Positions 13,414-15,739 of a stretch of DNA of 15,739 nucleotides are shown one piece after another. A program made the position numbers and the translations under genes. The notes under the pieces were generated by a model. It saw nothing but the letters and a program-made list of their open reading frames with translations, was not told the DNA's origin and ran no database searches. Where the stretch lies: positions 1-15,739 of the forward strand of contig DWZY01000062.1 in assembly GCA_019117325.1 (NCBI GenBank). Reading direction: 5' to 3'. Each line of letters begins with the position of its first letter. The stretch's first letter is position 1. The stretch comes from Candidatus Brevibacterium intestinigallinarum (GTDB lineage Bacteria; Actinomycetota; Actinomycetes; Actinomycetales; Brevibacteriaceae).

Positions 13414-13731
13414 ATGAGCACAGAGGACCTGGAGAACTACGAGGCGGAGCAGGAGCTCCAGCTGTACCGGGAGTTCCGGGACGTCGTGGGACTCTTCTCC
13501 TACGTTGTGGAGACGGACCGGCGGTTCTACCTGGCGAACTCGGTCGATCTCAAGGCCCACGAGGCGGGGACGGACATCTACTTCGAGCTGACGCTCAAGG
13601 ACGCCTGGGTCTGGGACACCTTCCGCTCCGCCCGCTTCGTCAAGCACGTCCACGTCCTCACGTTCAAGGACGTGAACGTGGAGGAGATCGCGAAGTCCGA
13701 CCTGGAGCCGCCCACCTCGCTGCGCCGCTGA
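13414..13731 (+). CDS. DUF2469 family protein
   Basis: A 105-residue soluble protein of the actinobacterial DUF2469 family, whose biochemical role is unknown to me. Diagnostic segments are MSTEDLENYEAEQELQLYRE, RDVVGLFSYVVETDRRFYLAN and LKDAWVWDTFRSARFVKHVHVLTFKDVNVEE. It is rich in aromatic and acidic residues and has no signal peptide or membrane helix. The frame is open from a GTG at 13396, but the family N-terminus places the start at ATG 13414, which also fits the leaderless promoter at 13401. The position between rnhB and yraN is the conserved one for this family. The only terminator candidate downstream is the small hairpin at 13825-13840. Confidence 0.93.
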   Translation: MSTEDLENYEAEQELQLYREFRDVVGLFSYVVETDRRFYLANSVDLKAHEAGTDIYFELTLKDAWVWDTFRSARFVKHVHVLTFKDVNVEEIAKSDLEPPTSLRR

Positions 13732-13824
13732 CCCGCCGCAGCCCTGCTGCCCGGTCCACGGGGAGTCCGGGAGTGAGCTGACTGCGCCGCGTCACAGCCC
13801 GCGGTCCCTGACGGATGTCGACCG

Positions 13825-13840
13825 GCACAGTCGCCTGTGC
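13825..13840 (+). other. Small hairpin in the DUF2469-yraN spacer
   Basis: GCACAG (13825-13830), loop TCGC and CTGTGC (13835-13840) form a perfect 6-bp stem, 93 bases after the DUF2469 stop and 71 before yraN. It may be a weak terminator or chance. The rest of the 13732-13911 spacer shows no convincing promoter. Confidence 0.3.
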
Positions 13841-13911
13841 ACCACGGCCGCTCCGTCCACAGGCCTGGGGCCGCGCGTCCGCCTCCGATGACGATCCGCT
13901 GTCGTGGACCC

Positions 13912-14268
13912 ATGAGACGACAGACCTTGGGCAGACGGGGCGAGGACTTCGCGGCAGACCACCTGACCGGACTGGGCTGGACCATCCTCCAGCGCAACTG
14001 GCGGTGCGTGCACGGAGAGATCGACATCATCGCGACGACACCGGGCACCGGCACCGTCGTCTTCGTCGAGGTGCGGACCCGCTCGTCGACGTCGGCCGGG
14101 CACCCGCTGGAATCGATCGGCGCGCGGAAGGCCGCGCGCATGCGCCGAACCGCCGGTGCGTGGCTGTCGGAGCAGCCGCACTTCATCCCGTCGTTCCGCA
14201 TCGATGTCATCGGCCTCGTGTGGGCGGGACAGACGCCGGAGCTCACACACCTCGAGGGGCTGGAATGA
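13912..14268 (+). CDS. yraN: YraN family (UPF0102) nuclease-fold protein
   Basis: A 118-residue protein with the restriction-endonuclease-like fold typical of the YraN/UPF0102 family, whose cellular role is not established. Key segments are LGRRGEDFAADHL (6-18), NWRCVHGEIDII (29-40, Asp38), VVFVEVRTRS (49-58, Glu53) and IDVIGLV near the end. The usual catalytic-type EVK is EVR here (Arg55). ATG 13912 gives the typical short N-terminus before LGRRGE; an in-frame ATG at 13888 would add 8 residues, and neither has a ribosome binding site. The stop overlaps the comM start as ATGA at 14265-14268, so the two are coupled, matching the common yraN-comM pairing. Confidence 0.92.
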   Translation: MRRQTLGRRGEDFAADHLTGLGWTILQRNWRCVHGEIDIIATTPGTGTVVFVEVRTRSSTSAGHPLESIGARKAARMRRTAGAWLSEQPHFIPSFRIDVIGLVWAGQTPELTHLEGLE

Positions 14269-15739
14269 GCTCCGGGACGACGGCCCAGCTCCGGCCCGTC
14301 GAGCTGGGCCGGGCCCAGGCGATCGCGCTGTCCGGCCTGGACGGCACGACCGTGGCGGTCGAGGCGAGCGTCAACCCCGGGATCCCCGGCATCGAGGTCG
14401 TGGGCCTGCCGGATGCCTCCGTCAACGAGTCACGGAAGCGGATCCGTGCGGCGCTCAGCAATCTGGGCGTGCGCCTCAAGGCGATGCGATACACCGTGTC
14501 TCTGGCTCCGGGCAGCGTGCGGAAGGTGGGCAGCGGCTTCGACCTGGCGATCGCGATGGCGATCCTGGGTGCCGAGGGCGTCATCGACCCGGCCAGGACG
14601 GCGGGGACCGTGTTCTGCGGGGAACTGGGGCTGGACGGCCGCATCGTGCCCGTGCCGGGTGTCCTGCCCACCATGGTGTCCGGCCTGCGCGCGGGCTTCA
14701 CGCACTTCGTCGTCCCGGCCGGGTGTGCAGCCGAGGCCCGCCTGGTGCCGGGCGCTGAGGTCCTGCCCGTCGCCAGCGTCGCCCAATGCGCCGTGCGCTT
14801 CGGCGCGACGATGGATGCTCCGCCGGCGCAGGTCGTCGAGGACCGTGCGGCCAGCCACGGGCAGCGCCCCCAGGTGCACGATCTGGCCGTCGTCCAGGGG
14901 CAGGACGATGCACGGTTCGCTCTGGAGATCGCAGCTGCAGGCGGCCACCACCTGCTCATGACCGGTGCGCCCGGCGCGGGGAAGACCCTGCTGGCCGGCT
15001 GCCTCCCCGGCATCCTGCCGCCGCTGGGGGAGCAGGCCGCCGTCGAGGTCCTGGCGCTGGCCTCGCTGGCCGGCACCTTCTCCGCCCATGACGTGCCGCC
15101 GCTGCCCCCGTACGAGACACCGCACCATCGGACCACGACCGCGGCGATGCTGGGCAGCTCTCGTCCCAACAGCGTGGGGGTGCTGTCCCGCGCGCACCAC
15201 GGCGTCCTCTTCATGGACGAGGCTCCGGAGTTCTCACGGGATGTGCTGGAGGCGCTGCGCGAACCCCTGGAGTCCGGCTGGTGCCGGGTGTCCCGCAGCT
15301 GGGGGTCCGTCGACCTGCCCAGCCGCTTCCAGCTCGTCATGGCGGCCAACCCCTGCCCGTGCGGTGCCGGTGGGGCAGGGCGCAGCGGCTGCACGTGCAC
15401 CCCGCACGATCGGCGGCGCTACCGCAGTCGCCTGTCCGGTCCGCTCCTCGACCGCATCGACCTGCGGCTGGACATGCTGCCGGTCACGCCAGCGGACGTG
15501 CATGCCCGGGCGCAGCGGGAGTCGTCCGAGCAGGTGCGCACCCGGGTGATCGAGGCCCGCCGGATCCAGGCGGAGCGGTATGCGGGAGTGAGCTGGGAGA
15601 CGAACGGGCAGACGCCCGGCGGCTGGCTGCGGGGACACTTCCGCTTCGCCGCTCACGAGACCCGGCTGCTGGACCGCGGGCTGGAGACCGGGGCCCTCAC
15701 GATGCGCGGATACGACCGCGTGCTCCGCGTCGCGACGAC
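14265..15739 (+). CDS. comM: YifB/ComM family Mg-chelatase-like AAA+ ATPase (3'-truncated by window edge)
   Basis: ComM is a hexameric AAA+ helicase that promotes branch migration during natural transformation; in many bacteria the family (YifB) is kept without proven competence. The frame is open from ATG 14265 to the window end, 491 codons. The N-terminal domain has the family start GLDGTTVAVEASVNPGIPG and VGLPDASVNESRKRIRAAL. Then come Walker A GAPGAGKT (234-241), Walker B GVLFMDEAPEF (313-323, Asp318 and Glu319), MAANPCPCG with a four-cysteine group (364, 366, 376, 378), and SGPLLDRIDLRL. It ends in LTMRGYDRVLRVAT, a motif normally about 25-30 residues before the end, so little is missing. 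It overlaps yraN by four bases. Confidence 0.95.
   Translation, partial: MSSGTTAQLRPVELGRAQAIALSGLDGTTVAVEASVNPGIPGIEVVGLPDASVNESRKRIRAALSNLGVRLKAMRYTVSLAPGSVRKVGSGFDLAIAMAILGAEGVIDPARTAGTVFCGELGLDGRIVPVPGVLPTMVSGLRAGFTHFVVPAGCAAEARLVPGAEVLPVASVAQCAVRFGATMDAPPAQVVEDRAASHGQRPQVHDLAVVQGQDDARFALEIAAAGGHHLLMTGAPGAGKTLLAGCLPGILPPLGEQAAVEVLALASLAGTFSAHDVPPLPPYETPHHRTTTAAMLGSSRPNSVGVLSRAHHGVLFMDEAPEFSRDVLEALREPLESGWCRVSRSWGSVDLPSRFQLVMAANPCPCGAGGAGRSGCTCTPHDRRRYRSRLSGPLLDRIDLRLDMLPVTPADVHARAQRESSEQVRTRVIEARRIQAERYAGVSWETNGQTPGGWLRGHFRFAAHETRLLDRGLETGALTMRGYDRVLRVAT

Noticed and set aside
1..15739. CRISPR array, tRNA or rRNA gene, insertion sequence, phage genes, toxin-antitoxin or defence system
   Set aside because: I looked for spaced repeats, tRNA cloverleaf signatures, transposase motifs and terminal repeats and saw none; the genes are conserved housekeeping functions.
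14265..15739. ComM as evidence that this organism is naturally competent
   Set aside because: YifB/ComM proteins are widespread in bacteria without shown competence, and no uptake genes are in the window.

Overview
This 15.7 kb window is very GC-rich DNA from an actinobacterium (Actinomycetota), most likely of the order Micrococcales; I cannot name the genus. The evidence is GTG starts, strongly G/C-ending codons, an FtsY with an N-terminal membrane segment, a DUF2469 gene, tandem type I signal peptidases, and the chromosomal order smc - ftsY - ffh - rpsP - khpA - rimM - trmD - rplS - lepB - rnhB - DUF2469 - yraN - comM. Every gene but one is on the + strand.

Layout. 1-3210: smc, cut at its 5' end by the window edge. 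3399-3800: a small single-pass membrane protein of unknown function, preceded by an 11-codon ORF that overlaps its start. 3916-5061 ftsY and 5171-6775 ffh: the two SRP GTPases, separated by a strong hairpin. 6965-7617: rpsP and khpA, behind a probable structured leader. 7707-9206, minus strand: a lipoprotein with a PQQ-type beta-propeller, convergent with khpA through a shared 16-bp hairpin and divergent from rimM. 9387-10747: rimM and trmD, overlapping by one base. 10912-11253: rplS, with its own promoter inside trmD and a second structured leader. 11272-12660: two type I signal peptidases in tandem. 12661-13731: rnhB and the DUF2469 gene. 13912-15739: yraN and comM, overlapping as ATGA; comM runs off the right edge.

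How the genes work together. The core is ribosome production and export: S16, L19, the 16S maturation factor RimM, the tRNA G37 methyltransferase TrmD and the RNA-binding protein KhpA on one side; FtsY, Ffh and two signal peptidases (targeting and cleavage of exported proteins) on the other. SMC (chromosome organisation), RNase HII (ribonucleotide removal), YraN and ComM (DNA processing during transformation) add a DNA-maintenance theme.

I looked for an undescribed system (defence, mobile element, biosynthetic cluster, CRISPR array, tRNA) and saw none; this is a conserved housekeeping region. What deserves a second look is regulatory or contextual: the lipoprotein gene interrupting the ribosomal cluster, a terminator-like hairpin inside the start of lepB1, apparently leaderless lepB2 and DUF2469 genes, leader structures before rpsP and rplS, a tiny ORF coupled to the unknown membrane protein gene, and a strong codon-pair bias at Leu-Gly. 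Intergenic gaps are all under 200 bases and are described individually where they hold something.
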